NCBI GenBank assembly: GCA_016699815.1 | Contig: CP065012.1 | Span: forward strand, 124,001 to 188,000 | DNA length: 64,000 nucleotides | Reading direction: 5' to 3' | DNA from: Chitinophagaceae bacterium | GTDB lineage: Bacteria > Bacteroidota > Bacteroidia > Chitinophagales > Chitinophagaceae | Part shown: positions 16,098 through 25,633 of the stretch, in pieces | Layout: every line of letters begins with the position of its first letter | Position numbering within the stretch: the first letter of the stretch is position 1 | The notes under the pieces: model-generated | Seen by the model: the letters and a program-made list of their open reading frames with translations, nothing else | The model's database searches: none | What the model was told of the DNA's origin: nothing | Position numbers and translations under genes: made by a program

Positions 16098-17021
16098 ATG
16101 CAAATATATACCAACGTTGCTCATTTACCGGTTTTTAAAAATGCTGTTTTAACTATTGGCACTTTTGATGGCGTGCACCTTGGCCATAAAAAAATTCTGG
16201 AGCACTTAATAACAGCTGCCAAAAAGGTTAATGGCACGGCAGTACTCATTACTTTTTATCCGCATCCTAAAAAAGTGGTAAAAACAGGAAAAAATACGGT
16301 GTACATGCTTTGCACCCAGCAGGAAAAATATGCACTTTTGGAGCGGTATGGCATAAAAACAATTGTTGTAGTTCCCTTTGATGATAAATTTGCAGCACAA
16401 ACGCCAGATGAATATATTCAGCATTTCCTGGTAGATAAATTTCATCCACATACCATTATTATTGGTTACGACCACCGATTTGGAAAAGAACGAGCTGGTG
16501 ATTATAATTTATTGGAACAAAAAGCAGGATCTTATAATTTTTTAGTAAAGGAGATTCCAGAAAAATTAATTAAGGATGTGGTGATAAGTTCTACTAAAAT
16601 AAGAGATGCATTGCTTGATGGAGATATTGAAACGGCAACCGGATACCTGGGTTATCCTTATTTTTTTAGTGGAAAAGTAATTGAAGGCAATAAACTTGGC
16701 CGCACAATTGGTTACCCCACAGCCAATATAAAAATTAACGAAGCAAGCAAGCTTATTCCCGGAAATGCCGTTTATGCGGTAGATATTGCTTTGGGTAGCC
16801 GTAATTTTAAAGGCATGATGAATATTGGCACCCGGCCTACGGTAGGAGGTACTAAGAGGTTAATTGAAGTAAATATTTTTGACTTTGATGAAGAAATTTA
16901 TGGTAAACCCATAACTATTTCCCTAAAAAAATGGCTCCGCTCAGAAAAAACTTTTAAAGGACTGAATGAGCTAAAAGCCCAACTGGCAAAGGATGAAGCA
17001 CTGGCAAGAAAAGTGAATTAA
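16098..17021 (+). CDS. ribF: Bifunctional riboflavin kinase/FAD synthetase
   Basis: Converts riboflavin to FMN and then FAD. 307 aa. The N-terminal FAD synthetase nucleotidyltransferase has GTFDGVHLGHKK (residues 21-32) with the HxGH signature and ISSTKIRDAL. The C-terminal riboflavin kinase (from about 180) has GRTIGYPTANI and the MNIGTRPTVGG loop. Length is typical. It is convergent with a small membrane gene whose stop overlaps its own by four bases (TTAA, 17018-17021). Confidence 0.96.
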   Translation: MQIYTNVAHLPVFKNAVLTIGTFDGVHLGHKKILEHLITAAKKVNGTAVLITFYPHPKKVVKTGKNTVYMLCTQQEKYALLERYGIKTIVVVPFDDKFAAQTPDEYIQHFLVDKFHPHTIIIGYDHRFGKERAGDYNLLEQKAGSYNFLVKEIPEKLIKDVVISSTKIRDALLDGDIETATGYLGYPYFFSGKVIEGNKLGRTIGYPTANIKINEASKLIPGNAVYAVDIALGSRNFKGMMNIGTRPTVGGTKRLIEVNIFDFDEEIYGKPITISLKKWLRSEKTFKGLNELKAQLAKDEALARKVN

Positions 17022-17380
17022 ACTTTATTACTCCATATTATTTTTCTAAGTAGTGAGCCGCTTAAAGCAGCCATGCCTGCTACCAACCCACCAATAAAAC
17101 CAGTAAGCAGTATTAAAGCAATCACATTTTTTACTTTTAAAATCAGTAATGAAATTTTACTGGCCAAAACATGGGCATTATTGCTGCTAATTGTATAACT
17201 CAACACAGCCCACAAAAAAAATAAGCCCAAAAAAGCCGATACAAAAGCCCAGCCCGGTTTTTGTTTTATTATAAAGGCAATTACAAATGCAGCAATAGCA
17301 ATGCTCCACCAGGGTAAAAAAAGGCAGCTTGCATAACCTGACAAAACGGTTAAAATAAGCGCTGCAATAAATTTCATCAT
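17018..17380 (-). CDS. Small polytopic membrane protein
   Basis: A 120-aa protein with about four hydrophobic segments: residues 3-20, 25-42, 47-64 and 83-110. The loop around residue 65-80 is polar (SSNNAHVLASK), and the end is basic. No family is recognised. It sits 37 bp downstream of the penicillin acylase gene on the same strand, so co-transcription is likely. Confidence 0.75.
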   Translation of the reverse strand: MMKFIAALILTVLSGYASCLFLPWWSIAIAAFVIAFIIKQKPGWAFVSAFLGLFFLWAVLSYTISSNNAHVLASKISLLILKVKNVIALILLTGFIGGLVAGMAALSGSLLRKIIWSNKV

Positions 17381-17417
17381 CTTAAATTATTTTTATTTTA
17401 AAACCTGTAACTAAAAT

Positions 17418-19847
17418 TTATCCTCTCTTAAAAACTATTTTGCTTTTTACACGGTTGTCATTTATATCATTTTTTGTCATAACCCAAAGGGTATAATATT
17501 CACCCTGTACCCATTTGTCAATTCCGTTATCATAAAATTTACTGCCAGGGTTTCCATTTTGCCCGCCGGGATAAATGCCGTATGCTTCAGTTTGTGGCGT
17601 AAGGCTTACAACCATGCGCCAGCTTGGCCCATGTACAGCTTTTGTTGCATTAATAATATGCTCGCCACCGCCAATAGGTAAATGTAAACGGCTGAATGCC
17701 GGCAATTTTGTGAGGTGGTCAATGTGGGTGTCTTTATATTTTGCCCATTCAAGTTTATGGCTGGTTTTTAAATTATTTAATTCCAAGCATGCTCCCTTAA
17801 ATGCTTTTGTAACCATGTTGCTAATGCTTTCTTTGGCTGGCGTAGAAATATCATCAATAAATTTATAGGAAGAATCCCGGAGTAATGCTTCCATTAAGGT
17901 GCTTTCAAATGGTTTTAAAGCACCTTCAGGCGCCAGGGAAAACTCATCATTAAAAACTGTATCTCTAAGTTCTTGAAGGGTGATGGCAAAAACAGTTGCA
18001 CCAATTGAGTTGGCTTCATTTTTAATATCCCATTTATTTAATTGGTCAAAAAAACCTTGTTCGCTGCCGCTAAGCAAAGTTACATCCATATTTTTAATAA
18101 TTACCGGCAACAGCATTTCGGCAAATACATTGTAGTTATTGTTTTGCATGGCCTTCATATCTTGTGGGGTAATATTGCTCATGCCGTTTAATAACCGGTT
18201 TACCATTACGCCCCTTGAAGATGGGTATTCTCTTCCCAGATAATAAGGATAATTTGGCGGTACTGGCCGTTGGTTAGCGCTGCTAACAAATCCCCTTTCA
18301 GGGTTAAACTGGTAAGGCACTTCGCTTTGCGGAATCATGCCCTGCCACATATAACTGCTGTCTGTTCCCGGCATGGGAAAGTCGCCCTGGCCGGGCCATT
18401 TAGCCGGCCATTCGCCCTGGGTGCGTAAAGCAATATCGCCGTTTTTTGCAGCAAAAACTATATTTTGGCCAGGTGTGTGCAGGTAAGTGCTGGCCTGTAC
18501 ATAATCTGTATAATTTTTTGCCTTGTTGAGGTAATAAAATAATTTAAGTTCATTGCTGGAGTCATGCGCCTTCCAACGCACAGCATAATTTTTACTGCTG
18601 GTATTTCTTTTGCCACCAAAAGATTGATCGTACATTACCGGCCCAAAAATGGTATAGGCTACCGTATCATAAAAATCGGGCTTACCGGCAATTTTAATTT
18701 TTTCAATGCGAAAAGATGTAGTTTTCCATTCTTTGTTGAACCAATATTCTTTTCGGCTTTTGTCTTTAAATTGTATTTCATAATAATCCCTCACATCTCT
18801 TCCGCCATTGGTAAAGCCAAAGGCGCAACTGTCATTAAAGCCAATAATAATTGCCGGCGCTCCCGGAAACGTGGCGCCATAAGCATTATAGGTTGGTGTG
18901 GTAATTTGCATTTCGTACCAAAGCGAAGGAAGGTTTAAGCCCAGGTGTGGGTCGTTACACAAAATTGGGTAGCCCGATTTTGTTTTGCTTCCGCTTACAG
19001 CCCAGTTGTTACTGCCGTTTTCTGCAAAAGGTTTTTCATTTTCCATTGCTGTTACTTCTCCATGCAGGTATGTAGAATCTGCATTTGCCGGCGCTACTGT
19101 TTTAATGGAAGGTTCAGCAAAAACCGTTCCAATGGGAATAATAGGATCGGCCGAATCTTGTTTTACCGGGTAAAGTAAATTAAAGCTGGTACTGTCAAAA
19201 TAATTATGAGCAGCAGCGAGTTCAAAATCCCTTTCATTGGAAGAAAGGTCATAGCTCATATATTTTAAAAACAAAGCCGTTCTTAAATTGCTCCATTGCG
19301 TTGGTTTATAGCCCATCAGTTTGTATTCCAAAGGGAGGCTGCTTTCTGTAAGCGAATTGATGTATGCGTTTACTCCAGCGGTATACGCATCGCACAACTT
19401 TTTTGATTCATCGTCTGCTTCTATTTTTTTTAAAGAATTTTCGGCTGCAAATACCATTCCCAGTCGGCGAAACTCCCTGTCGTGTTTAAGGGCAATATCG
19501 CCTACCACCTGGCTTACTTCACCAGCTGCACTCAGGGTTTGCAAATCCATTTGCCAAAGCCTGAAGCGGGCATGCAGGTAACCTTGTACAAAAATAGCAT
19601 CTACATCGTTATCAGAAAAAATATGCGGCACCAGCCGTTCATCAAAATATACCGTAGTATTGCCGTTAAGTGTGGGGAATTGAAGGTCGGCAGAAAAACC
19701 TTCATTATCATTTTCGGCATTTTGCCACACACCAGACTGTGGCGCCAATAATTTTCCCAATGGCGCTGGCAAAACCATTTTAGTGTTTAAAATATAAACT
19801 AAGGCTATGCTCAATAGCGCAGAAAAAATAAATGTAACAATTTTCAT
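17418..19847 (-). CDS. Penicillin acylase family protein (Ntn hydrolase)
   Basis: An 809-aa exported precursor of an N-terminal-nucleophile amidohydrolase. A signal anchor is at residues 1-20. The alpha part contains DNDVDAIFVQGYLHARFRLWQMD. The autocatalytic cleavage site is between Gly and S279 in ENGSNNWAVSG, which would expose Ser279 as the beta-subunit nucleophile. The family landmarks LCNDPHLGLNLPSLWYEM and AVRWKAHD follow. Family members hydrolyse amides such as penicillins, cephalosporins or acyl-homoserine lactones; the substrate here is unknown. Likely periplasmic. Confidence 0.92.
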   Translation of the reverse strand: MKIVTFIFSALLSIALVYILNTKMVLPAPLGKLLAPQSGVWQNAENDNEGFSADLQFPTLNGNTTVYFDERLVPHIFSDNDVDAIFVQGYLHARFRLWQMDLQTLSAAGEVSQVVGDIALKHDREFRRLGMVFAAENSLKKIEADDESKKLCDAYTAGVNAYINSLTESSLPLEYKLMGYKPTQWSNLRTALFLKYMSYDLSSNERDFELAAAHNYFDSTSFNLLYPVKQDSADPIIPIGTVFAEPSIKTVAPANADSTYLHGEVTAMENEKPFAENGSNNWAVSGSKTKSGYPILCNDPHLGLNLPSLWYEMQITTPTYNAYGATFPGAPAIIIGFNDSCAFGFTNGGRDVRDYYEIQFKDKSRKEYWFNKEWKTTSFRIEKIKIAGKPDFYDTVAYTIFGPVMYDQSFGGKRNTSSKNYAVRWKAHDSSNELKLFYYLNKAKNYTDYVQASTYLHTPGQNIVFAAKNGDIALRTQGEWPAKWPGQGDFPMPGTDSSYMWQGMIPQSEVPYQFNPERGFVSSANQRPVPPNYPYYLGREYPSSRGVMVNRLLNGMSNITPQDMKAMQNNNYNVFAEMLLPVIIKNMDVTLLSGSEQGFFDQLNKWDIKNEANSIGATVFAITLQELRDTVFNDEFSLAPEGALKPFESTLMEALLRDSSYKFIDDISTPAKESISNMVTKAFKGACLELNNLKTSHKLEWAKYKDTHIDHLTKLPAFSRLHLPIGGGEHIINATKAVHGPSWRMVVSLTPQTEAYGIYPGGQNGNPGSKFYDNGIDKWVQGEYYTLWVMTKNDINDNRVKSKIVFKRG

Positions 19848-19989
19848 AACAGCAGTTGAAGCAGTAAAATTAATGTAAAGCCAATTAAACGGGCATTATA
19901 TTTGCCTAAATTTAATTCCCGGGTTTATCCTGTTTTATACCTCACATACAATTTAACTTTCAAAAATAACCTTTTTATATTTTTGGCAA

Positions 19990-20604
19990 ATGAAAGGAGC
20001 AACAAATAATGACGTAAAAAATATACTTGGGTTAAAGTTACCTACCGACCCTCGATGGGTAAACCTTGCCGAAATGCAATTGGAAGAAATTTTAACCGAT
20101 CATGCTTATTGCGAACAAAAAGCAGCAACCACCTGCATTACGCTTATTACTAAAAATCCGGAAAAAGAATTGCTGGTAGAGCAGCTCAGCCCAATTGTAA
20201 CCGAAGAATGGGGACATTTTAGACTGGTTTTGGCAGAACTGAAAAAACGCAACCTGAAACTGGGCGTGCAACGCAAAGATGTGTATGTAAATAAATTGCT
20301 GGAGTTTCAAAAAAAAGGCGGCAACCCAATGGAAAGATTTTTAGACCACATGCTCACTATGGCACTGATTGAGGCACGCAGTTGCGAAAGGTTTAAACGG
20401 CTAAGCGAAGGGCTGGATGATGGATACATGCGAAAATTTTACCGGAAATTTATGGAAAGCGAAGCAGGACATTATACCTTATTCATTAATCTTTCAGAAT
20501 ATTACATTGACAAAAAAAATGTGCGCAAACGCTGGAAGGAATGGCTCGACTATGAAAAAGATTTAATGAAAAGCGAAGAATTACGTGGCGACAGGATCCA
20601 CTAA
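19990..20604 (+). CDS. miaE: tRNA-(ms2io6A)-hydroxylase MiaE
   Basis: A non-haem diiron, ferritin-like hydroxylase of 204 aa that hydroxylates the isopentenyl group of ms2i6A37 in tRNAs. The helical bundle shows the expected carboxylate and His ligands: LAEMQLEEILTDHAYCEQKAA, TEEWGHFRLVLAEL, EARSCERFKRL and SEAGHYTLFINL. It opens with LPTDPRWVNLA, typical for the family. The downstream convergent truB also acts on tRNA; their stops overlap by four bases. Confidence 0.93.
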   Translation: MKGATNNDVKNILGLKLPTDPRWVNLAEMQLEEILTDHAYCEQKAATTCITLITKNPEKELLVEQLSPIVTEEWGHFRLVLAELKKRNLKLGVQRKDVYVNKLLEFQKKGGNPMERFLDHMLTMALIEARSCERFKRLSEGLDDGYMRKFYRKFMESEAGHYTLFINLSEYYIDKKNVRKRWKEWLDYEKDLMKSEELRGDRIH

Positions 20605-21365
20605 CCATCCTGGCTACCAGAAATTTCAGTTAAAAATTTTTCTATGGTTTGTGCATTTTCAACCCTTAATTCACCTATTTGGGTGCGCCTTAAACTACTC
20701 AAATAAGCGCCGCAACCCAGGGCTTTACCAAAATCATGGGCAAGGCTGCGGATATAAGTTCCGGTACTGCAAACTACTTTAAATTTTACTACGGGTAAAT
20801 TAACATCAGTAATTTCAAAGCTTTCAATAGAAATTTTACGGGGTTTCAATTCCACTTCTTCTCCCCTGCGGGCTAGTTCATATAAGGCTTTGCCTTCTTT
20901 TTTTATGGCAGAATATATGGGCGGCAACTGGTTTATTTCACCTAAAAATAGTTGTGTTGTTTTATAAATTGTTTCCAGTGCAATATTGCCAAAATATTTA
21001 AAATTCATGGGTTCGCTTTCCAAATCGTAGGTAGGCGTTTCTGCACCAAGGATAAGGCTGCCGGTATATTCTTTTTGAGCAGCCATAAAATGATTAATTT
21101 GCTTGGTAAATTTTCCTGTACAAACAATAAGCAGGCCTGTAGCCAACGGGTCTAAAGTGCCGGCATGGCCCACTTTTTTTATACCGATGCTGTTACGTAT
21201 TTTTCGTACTGCGTCAAATGATGTCCAGTGCAATTCTTTATCAATTAACAGCACACGGCCTTCTTCAAATTCTTTTTTCTTTTCTGCACTTATTGTAACG
21301 GAAATAAGTTTTCGTGGGCCAAGTTTGTCTTTGTTTTTATTCCAGTAAGTTTCTTTTTTTGCCAT
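20601..21365 (-). CDS. truB: tRNA pseudouridine(55) synthase TruB
   Basis: Forms pseudouridine 55 in the T loop of tRNAs. 254 aa, with an N-terminal extension of about 35 basic residues. The catalytic Asp lies in VGHAGTLDPLATGLL, and RIRNSIG-type, LPPIYSAIKKEGKALYELAR and STGTYIRSLAHDFG motifs follow. The C-terminal PUA-like extension is minimal. It is 19 bp downstream of the DUF58 gene on the same strand and may be the last gene of that operon. Confidence 0.95.
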   Translation of the reverse strand: MAKKETYWNKNKDKLGPRKLISVTISAEKKKEFEEGRVLLIDKELHWTSFDAVRKIRNSIGIKKVGHAGTLDPLATGLLIVCTGKFTKQINHFMAAQKEYTGSLILGAETPTYDLESEPMNFKYFGNIALETIYKTTQLFLGEINQLPPIYSAIKKEGKALYELARRGEEVELKPRKISIESFEITDVNLPVVKFKVVCSTGTYIRSLAHDFGKALGCGAYLSSLRRTQIGELRVENAQTIEKFLTEISGSQDG

Positions 21366-21384
21366 TTTATTTATTTTTCCTAAA

Positions 21385-22728
21385 TTAAATGGCCTGCCTG
21401 GCTTTTAACTCAAGGTATTTGTTTATGGCATTTACCGAAAGTTGTTTTGGCGAGGTAAGTACACAATGGATACCGTATTTTTGCAACTCTTTCACTACCC
21501 TCTTTTTTTCAAACACAAATTTTTCGGCAATGGTTTTTATGTACACATCTTCAACGCTGTTAGCAGTGGCAAAGGAAAGCTTGTTCAACTCTGTATTTTC
21601 AAAAATTATTACCAACAATAAATGGTGCCGGGCAATTGAGCGCAGGTAATTCAACTGCCTGTTGAGGCCGGTATGCGATTCAAAATTGGTAAAGAGGATG
21701 AGCAGGCTGCGTTGTTTTATTTTTTTTCTAATTTCGGTGTACAGCGCTTCAAAATTACTTTCGGTAAAGGAAGTTTTTTCACAATACAATGATTGCAAAA
21801 TATATTTCCGCTGAATTGGTTTTTTATCTGCGGCAAGTACCGTATTTACTTTATGCGAAAAACTCAACAGGCCTATTTTATCCTGCTTTTTAAGGCATAC
21901 GGTACTTAGTGCCAAAATGCCGTTAATGGCATAATCCAGCAGGCTCATTCCTCCAAATGGCATTTTCATTAGCCTGCCTTTATCTGCTATGCAATAAATA
22001 TTTTGCGATTTTTCTTCTCTGTAACTGTTTACCATCAACAACGATTTTCTTGCCGTAGCTTTCCAGTTTATAGTGCGTATATCATCCCCTGTTACATAAT
22101 CTTTAACCTGCTCAAATTCCATGCTTTGCCCTATTTTTCGTATGCGGCGGTTTCCCGTATCTACATTTGCGCCAGCTTTAGAAAGTATTTGATAATTGCC
22201 GAGTTGATGAAAAGATGGGTAAACGCTAATATCTTCTTCTGCCGCAATTTCATTTTTTTGCTCAATAAGCCCAAGAATACTTTGCACAAAAATTATAATG
22301 TTGCCAAAATAATATTTTCCCCGCTGCACAGGCATCAAAGGATAGGTAAGGGTAACTTTTTTTTGGGCGCTTAGCAATGCAGTAAGCAAAAAATCCCTTT
22401 TTTGGAATTGTTCCGGTAATTCATCAATTACTTTTACCTTAACAGGAAATGGGTTGTTGTTTTTAATAATAAGGGATACGTTGTTTATATCGCCATTACT
22501 CATACGTTGCGCTACAATACGCCTTGCCACTGGCTTGCGGCCAATAATAAAAACAAAAATGTAATCGAATAACAATAAAATACCCAGCATGGCCAGCACA
22601 ATATTGGCAATGGGATATAATGGCGCAATAAAAAATGAAACAATAAACAGGCTGCTGCAACTCATTGCCACCCAGTAAAACCTGTTGGTTAAAAAAATAT
22701 CGCCTAAATATTTTTGTATAAATTTCAT
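21385..22728 (-). CDS. DUF58 domain protein (MoxR-associated)
   Basis: A 447-aa membrane protein. ATG 22728 was chosen because the longer frame (22782) overlaps moxR, whereas 22728 leaves a 7-bp gap. Two TM segments lie at about residues 20-60. After a beta-rich stretch comes the DUF58 core with DDIRTINWKATARKSLLMV and a vWA-like region containing ILFTNFESHTG. DUF58 proteins nearly always pair with MoxR ATPases, as here. The biochemical role is unknown; envelope-protein assembly or metal-insertion-like chaperoning has been proposed for MoxR systems. Confidence 0.92.
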   Translation of the reverse strand: MKFIQKYLGDIFLTNRFYWVAMSCSSLFIVSFFIAPLYPIANIVLAMLGILLLFDYIFVFIIGRKPVARRIVAQRMSNGDINNVSLIIKNNNPFPVKVKVIDELPEQFQKRDFLLTALLSAQKKVTLTYPLMPVQRGKYYFGNIIIFVQSILGLIEQKNEIAAEEDISVYPSFHQLGNYQILSKAGANVDTGNRRIRKIGQSMEFEQVKDYVTGDDIRTINWKATARKSLLMVNSYREEKSQNIYCIADKGRLMKMPFGGMSLLDYAINGILALSTVCLKKQDKIGLLSFSHKVNTVLAADKKPIQRKYILQSLYCEKTSFTESNFEALYTEIRKKIKQRSLLILFTNFESHTGLNRQLNYLRSIARHHLLLVIIFENTELNKLSFATANSVEDVYIKTIAEKFVFEKKRVVKELQKYGIHCVLTSPKQLSVNAINKYLELKARQAI

Positions 22729-22735
22729 TGAGTAG

Positions 22736-23713
22736 TTACCTGGGTATTTCAAGCGATTTAACGATATTTTCAATAAGTTCATCTGGGCTTAATCCTTCCA
22801 TTTCCTTTTCCGGGGTAAGCATTATGCGGTGCCGCAGTACTGCTGGCGCAATTTCTACAATATCTTCGGGAATTACAAAATGCCTGCCTTTTAATGCTGC
22901 CGTAGTTTTGGCAGATTTTAAAATTGCCAGAGAAGCCCTTGTTGAGCCGCCAAGGTAAAGGGATGGATTGTTGCGTGTATCGGCAACAATTTTTACAATA
23001 AATTCTATAAGTTTCGGTTCTACCTGTACTGCTTCAATACTTTGCCTGAAAGTTAAAATTTCATCTGCATTTAATACAGGGTTTACTTTACTGAGTAGTT
23101 CGGTTTGTGGCTTGCCTTGCTGGTGGGTAAGTATATTTATTTCATCCTGCGCCGTAGGATAATCAACTTCTACTTTAAAAATAAACCGGTCAAGCTGTGC
23201 TTCGGGCAGGCGGTATGTACCCTCCTGTTCAATAGGATTTTGTGTAGCTATTACCAAAAAAGGTTTTTGCATAAAATAAGTATGCCCGTCAATGGTAATT
23301 TGCTTTTCTTCCATTACTTCAAACAATGCCGATTGGGTTTTTGCAGGCGCCCGGTTTATTTCATCTATCAAAACTATATTGCTGAAAACCGGGCCGGGTT
23401 TAAAATAAAAATTCCCTTCTTTGGGGTTAAATACCGAAGTGCCAATTACATCACCGGGCATTAAATCGGGCGTAAACTGGATGCGGGAAAAATTGATGTT
23501 TACCATTTTTGCTAAAAGTTTTGCCAGTAAAGTTTTGGCTACGCCGGGCACACCTTCCAGCAAAATATGGCCATCGCTAAATAAACCGGTGATGAGTAGC
23601 TGCACTACCTTTTGCTGGCCCACAATTACTTTTGCCATTTCTTGCTGCAACTCAAAATATTTTTTTTGAATTGCTGCAATTTGTTCTTTACTGTTGTTAA
23701 AATTTTCTTCCAT
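22736..23713 (-). CDS. MoxR-family AAA+ ATPase
   Basis: A 325-aa AAA+ chaperone-like ATPase. Walker A is GVPGVAKT (residues 54-61), Walker B is IVLIDEINRAP, and sensor/arginine-finger regions FLVIATQNPIEQEGTYRLPEAQLDRF follow. The C-terminal lid includes TRASLAILKSAKTTA. It is the ATPase partner of the neighbouring DUF58 protein, located in the order DUF4129-DUF4350-MoxR-DUF58 on the minus strand with very short or no gaps, so translational coupling is likely. Confidence 0.95.
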   Translation of the reverse strand: MEENFNNSKEQIAAIQKKYFELQQEMAKVIVGQQKVVQLLITGLFSDGHILLEGVPGVAKTLLAKLLAKMVNINFSRIQFTPDLMPGDVIGTSVFNPKEGNFYFKPGPVFSNIVLIDEINRAPAKTQSALFEVMEEKQITIDGHTYFMQKPFLVIATQNPIEQEGTYRLPEAQLDRFIFKVEVDYPTAQDEINILTHQQGKPQTELLSKVNPVLNADEILTFRQSIEAVQVEPKLIEFIVKIVADTRNNPSLYLGGSTRASLAILKSAKTTAALKGRHFVIPEDIVEIAPAVLRHRIMLTPEKEMEGLSPDELIENIVKSLEIPR

Positions 23714-24919
23714 CTAAAATTTATTTTTGTGAAAATACTCTATGGAGTGGTTTAGTTCTAATAAGAGTTCATCGGAAATTTCCACTCTTGCATTAATAGC
23801 AGAAATGCAGTTGCATAATTCCAGTGTTTTATCCTGAGTTACCCCGGTTTTTTTGCTGAGTTTTTCTGCAACTGCTGCATTGGGTTGCTGCAAATTTATA
23901 AAATAGTGTTGGCGTATATGTTCGCTAAAATAAGTGATCATTTTTTCCGCAATGGCTTTATTATCTTTTTTATTTAAATAAATGCCGGCAATGGCCTGGG
24001 CAAACCTTATAGAAGAGTTTTCTACAGGAGAAATTAAGGGAACAATGCGCTGCCTCCTTTTTCCATTAAAGATAATATACAACAATAATAAAAGCAGGCT
24101 CAGTAATAAAGCCGATTTTAATGGTGGATTGGCCATAAGCGCCGATAAAGAAAATCCACTGGCACTATTATTCCCGGCAAATGCGTTTCTTCTGTAAAAA
24201 TCATCCCAGTAAATATTTTCAGGAAAAGCCGGCATTAGCTGCATCAGTTGCTTAAAATAAAGGTGGTTATTTTGCGAAAGCAAAAAATAATTACTGAGCG
24301 CCCTGGGTTCGCTAAGCAGTAAGAGTTTTCCTTTTCCCCAGTAAAGCAACATACAGTTGGGCTGTAAATTATGGTTAAAACTAATTTTATAATTGAGAAC
24401 TAAGCTGTCAGTTAGTGCTATCGTACTTTCAAATGGCAAATAAAAATACCGGAAACTTTCCTGGTCTGTTACCGTTTGCGGAGCTAAATTAATAGCTGTG
24501 CTTTTCCACGATTCCGGTGCAAACATTTTTAAAAACTCGGCATCTCTTAATTTGCAATTTACCTGCGCTAAAAATGTAGAATCCATAATTGAGGCAGCAA
24601 TTAGTACCGTATTACCCGAAGCAACAAAATCGAGCAAAGCCGCTTTGTCCTGCTGGTTGGGGAAAAAATAACGGGCAATGCAAATATAAACCGATGACTT
24701 ATCATTATACCAGGCAACGGTTTTGTCAAACCCGTCTTTCTTTACATTTATAAGATAACCGGGATACATTTGTTTCAATAAAGTATATGCTACGGAACTG
24801 CCAAAAGGTTTTGTGTCCGCAAGGGAATAGCTTTCCCTTAAGGAAGGTATGGGGCTTTTATCATCCGCACAGCCAGCCATAAAGGCGCATAAGATGATAT
24901 AGAAGTAATATTTTTTCAG
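23714..24919 (-). CDS. DUF4350 lipoprotein, probable CTG start
   Basis: A DUF4350 protein of about 401 aa. The first ATG (24880) would give MAGCADD and destroy an otherwise perfect lipoprotein signal. The same frame is open upstream to a stop at 24925-24923, and from CTG 24919 it reads (M)KKYYFYIILCAFMAGC, ending in a lipobox. No ATG, GTG or TTG is available, so a CTG start (or an ATG-to-CTG sequence error) is proposed. The domain covers SLADTKPFGSSVAYTLL to VLIAAS; a TM segment lies at about residues 270-290 and a cytoplasmic helical tail follows. Stop and the moxR start abut. Function unknown; conserved in MoxR/DUF58 clusters. Confidence 0.8.
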   Translation of the reverse strand: MKKYYFYIILCAFMAGCADDKSPIPSLRESYSLADTKPFGSSVAYTLLKQMYPGYLINVKKDGFDKTVAWYNDKSSVYICIARYFFPNQQDKAALLDFVASGNTVLIAASIMDSTFLAQVNCKLRDAEFLKMFAPESWKSTAINLAPQTVTDQESFRYFYLPFESTIALTDSLVLNYKISFNHNLQPNCMLLYWGKGKLLLLSEPRALSNYFLLSQNNHLYFKQLMQLMPAFPENIYWDDFYRRNAFAGNNSASGFSLSALMANPPLKSALLLSLLLLLLYIIFNGKRRQRIVPLISPVENSSIRFAQAIAGIYLNKKDNKAIAEKMITYFSEHIRQHYFINLQQPNAAVAEKLSKKTGVTQDKTLELCNCISAINARVEISDELLLELNHSIEYFHKNKF

Positions 24920-24922
24920 AGG

Positions 24923-25633
24923 TTACAGGTTGTGGTTAAATTGCAAAAAAATATTTTCTAAATTTTCATAACCGGATGGAGATAAAAGATGCTGACCGTA
25001 CCAAACGTACTCATAATTTGAGGTAAGTGCCAAAAAGGGTATTTGTATAGCTGAAGGCAGTTCAAAATAATAGGCATTGTTTGTTTTGTCCATAGAAAAA
25101 ATAATGTGCCCTTTATCATTCAGGTTTTTAAGTGTTTCTAAAAACCAATATCGGGCAGCCAGGCGGAAATCGCCTTTTTCTTTTGCGTGCATAATAAGAG
25201 GCTGGTATTCTTTTTCAAGTTGAAACCCTGTTTCTTGCGGTATATTGGTTAATTCTTTTTCTTGCTTTTTAAAAATTCCACGAGTTATAAAAATGCGGTA
25301 AATAATATAGCCTACAAACAATGCCGCAAAAATCCATAAAAGCGGTTGTAAAACAGATAGAGCAAAATTAGCAAATGCTGAATTAGCTTTTGAGGTTATT
25401 GTTACCGGTTGTTTTTTTTGTGCCCTCAATAAGCTATCGAGGTTTTTCATGTATGCATAATCCGGTAATTTTTTTAAGCTATTGATGCTGTCTGTTGCAA
25501 TGTTGAGTGTAGCAATAATTAATGAACTGTCTGCATCTTGCCCAATGTTTATTGTGGGCCCTGTACCCTGCTGTGCAAAAACGCAGTTACTGTTTAAAAA
25601 CAAAACTGTTACAAAAAATAAATACTTAAGCAT
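24923..25633 (-). CDS. DUF4129 domain membrane protein
   Basis: A 236-aa protein from ATG 25633 (another ATG lies 9 bp upstream). It has a signal peptide ending in VFAQQ, a soluble linker, one TM segment at about residues 95-118 (LWIFAALFVGYIIYRIF), and a C-terminal DUF4129 domain with GDFRLAARYWFLETLKNLNDKG and the WYGQ motif near the end. DUF4129 proteins are regular partners in MoxR/DUF58 membrane modules. The start overlaps the end of the SpoIIM-like gene by eight bases. Confidence 0.85.
   Translation of the reverse strand: MLKYLFFVTVLFLNSNCVFAQQGTGPTINIGQDADSSLIIATLNIATDSINSLKKLPDYAYMKNLDSLLRAQKKQPVTITSKANSAFANFALSVLQPLLWIFAALFVGYIIYRIFITRGIFKKQEKELTNIPQETGFQLEKEYQPLIMHAKEKGDFRLAARYWFLETLKNLNDKGHIIFSMDKTNNAYYFELPSAIQIPFLALTSNYEYVWYGQHLLSPSGYENLENIFLQFNHNL

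Noticed and set aside
20671..20678. TCACCTAT in truB as a further LytTR half-site
   Set aside because: Inside coding sequence; no partner 21 bp upstream and no promoter box downstream.
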